Positions 64,000 to 64,000 of a stretch of 64,000 nt of DNA are shown piece after piece. The notes beneath the pieces are model-generated. The model did no database searches. It saw only the letters and a list, made by a program, of their open reading frames with translations, and was not told the DNA's origin. This DNA comes from Rickettsia typhi (GTDB lineage Bacteria > Pseudomonadota > Alphaproteobacteria > Rickettsiales > Rickettsiaceae). The stretch's first letter is position 1. The number at the start of each line of letters is the position of its first letter. The stretch spans positions 147,768 to 211,767 of the forward strand of contig CAMBEC010000001.1 of assembly GCA_945865485.1 (NCBI GenBank). Reading direction: 5' to 3'. Both the position numbers and the translations under genes were made by a program.

Positions 64000-64000
64000 T

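Noticed and set aside
63809..64000. Leftward frame starting MAEREGFEPSIE
   Set aside because: This is the well-known spurious translation of the antisense strand of tRNA-Ser.

Overview
This window is a stretch of a strongly AT-rich, gene-dense bacterial chromosome with the look of an obligate intracellular alphaproteobacterium of the order Rickettsiales, most likely family Rickettsiaceae. The grounds are the infA-maf pair, the hflK-hflC-degP run, the parE / ctpA / YibQ-like / rppH run, an NDUFS4-type complex I accessory protein, CcmF-type cytochrome c maturation, ThyX instead of ThyA, ankyrin and leucine-rich proteins, and a dispersed GTCATACCGG-type intergenic repeat. A flagellin-like gene, DapD/MltG peptidoglycan functions and several two-component proteins fit a protist-associated member better than a minimal arthropod Rickettsia; this placement is inference. 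No rRNA, CRISPR array, intact insertion sequence or prophage is visible.

Layout. 1-2.6 kb: tail of a basic, proline-rich protein and an unusual ABC-ATPase protein. 2.7-7.6 kb: infA, maf, tRNA-Leu(GAG), mgtE, a UmuD-like S24 protease with a small partner, tRNA-Cys and xerD. 7.6-8.3 kb: non-coding, with tRNA-Leu(CAA). 8.3-14.4 kb: glycosyltransferase, alpha/beta hydrolase, a Gly-Ala repeat protein, a PLP dehydratase and lon. 14.4-19.7 kb: leftward block with an exported protein, rppH, YibQ-like, ctpA and parE. 19.7-22.2 kb: a MarR regulator with an operator inside its promoter, DUF1398, and an isolated flagellin-like gene with a strong terminator. 22.2-22.8 kb: repeat- and palindrome-rich gap. 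22.8-28.7 kb: leftward orphan gene, topA, dprA, peroxiredoxin, trmB. 28.8-32.1 kb: tRNA-Ala, then a double-core hybrid histidine kinase with its response regulator. 32.1-47 kb: ccmF, CorC/TlyC-like, thyX, miaA, a partly degenerate response regulator, trhO, degP-hflC-hflK, mrp, a Bcr/CflA transporter, priA. 47-51 kb: decayed ORF, a second histidine kinase/response regulator pair, metG-tatD. 51-58 kb: ankyrin and LRR-like candidate effectors interleaved with dapD, a zinc-ribbon membrane protein and a Gdx/SugE transporter. 57.9-64 kb: mltG-xseB, NDUFS4-like, a VanX-like protein with lost catalytic residues, a cysteine-rich exported protein, a flavoprotein, a DMT transporter, a lipoprotein and tRNA-Ser(GCT).

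Most genes are housekeeping: envelope and protein quality control (lon, degP, hflKC, ctpA, mltG), DNA maintenance (parE, topA, xerD, priA, dprA, xseB, tatD) and tRNA function (miaA, trmB, trhO, metG). The most unusual items are the flagellin-like gene without flagellar neighbours, the VanX-like protein lacking three key catalytic residues, the marR promoter/operator that predicts a leaderless mRNA, the double-kinase hybrid sensor, the ABC-ATPase protein, a perfect 52-bp palindrome, and the ankyrin/LRR genes. I see no obvious multi-gene defence or biosynthetic system.
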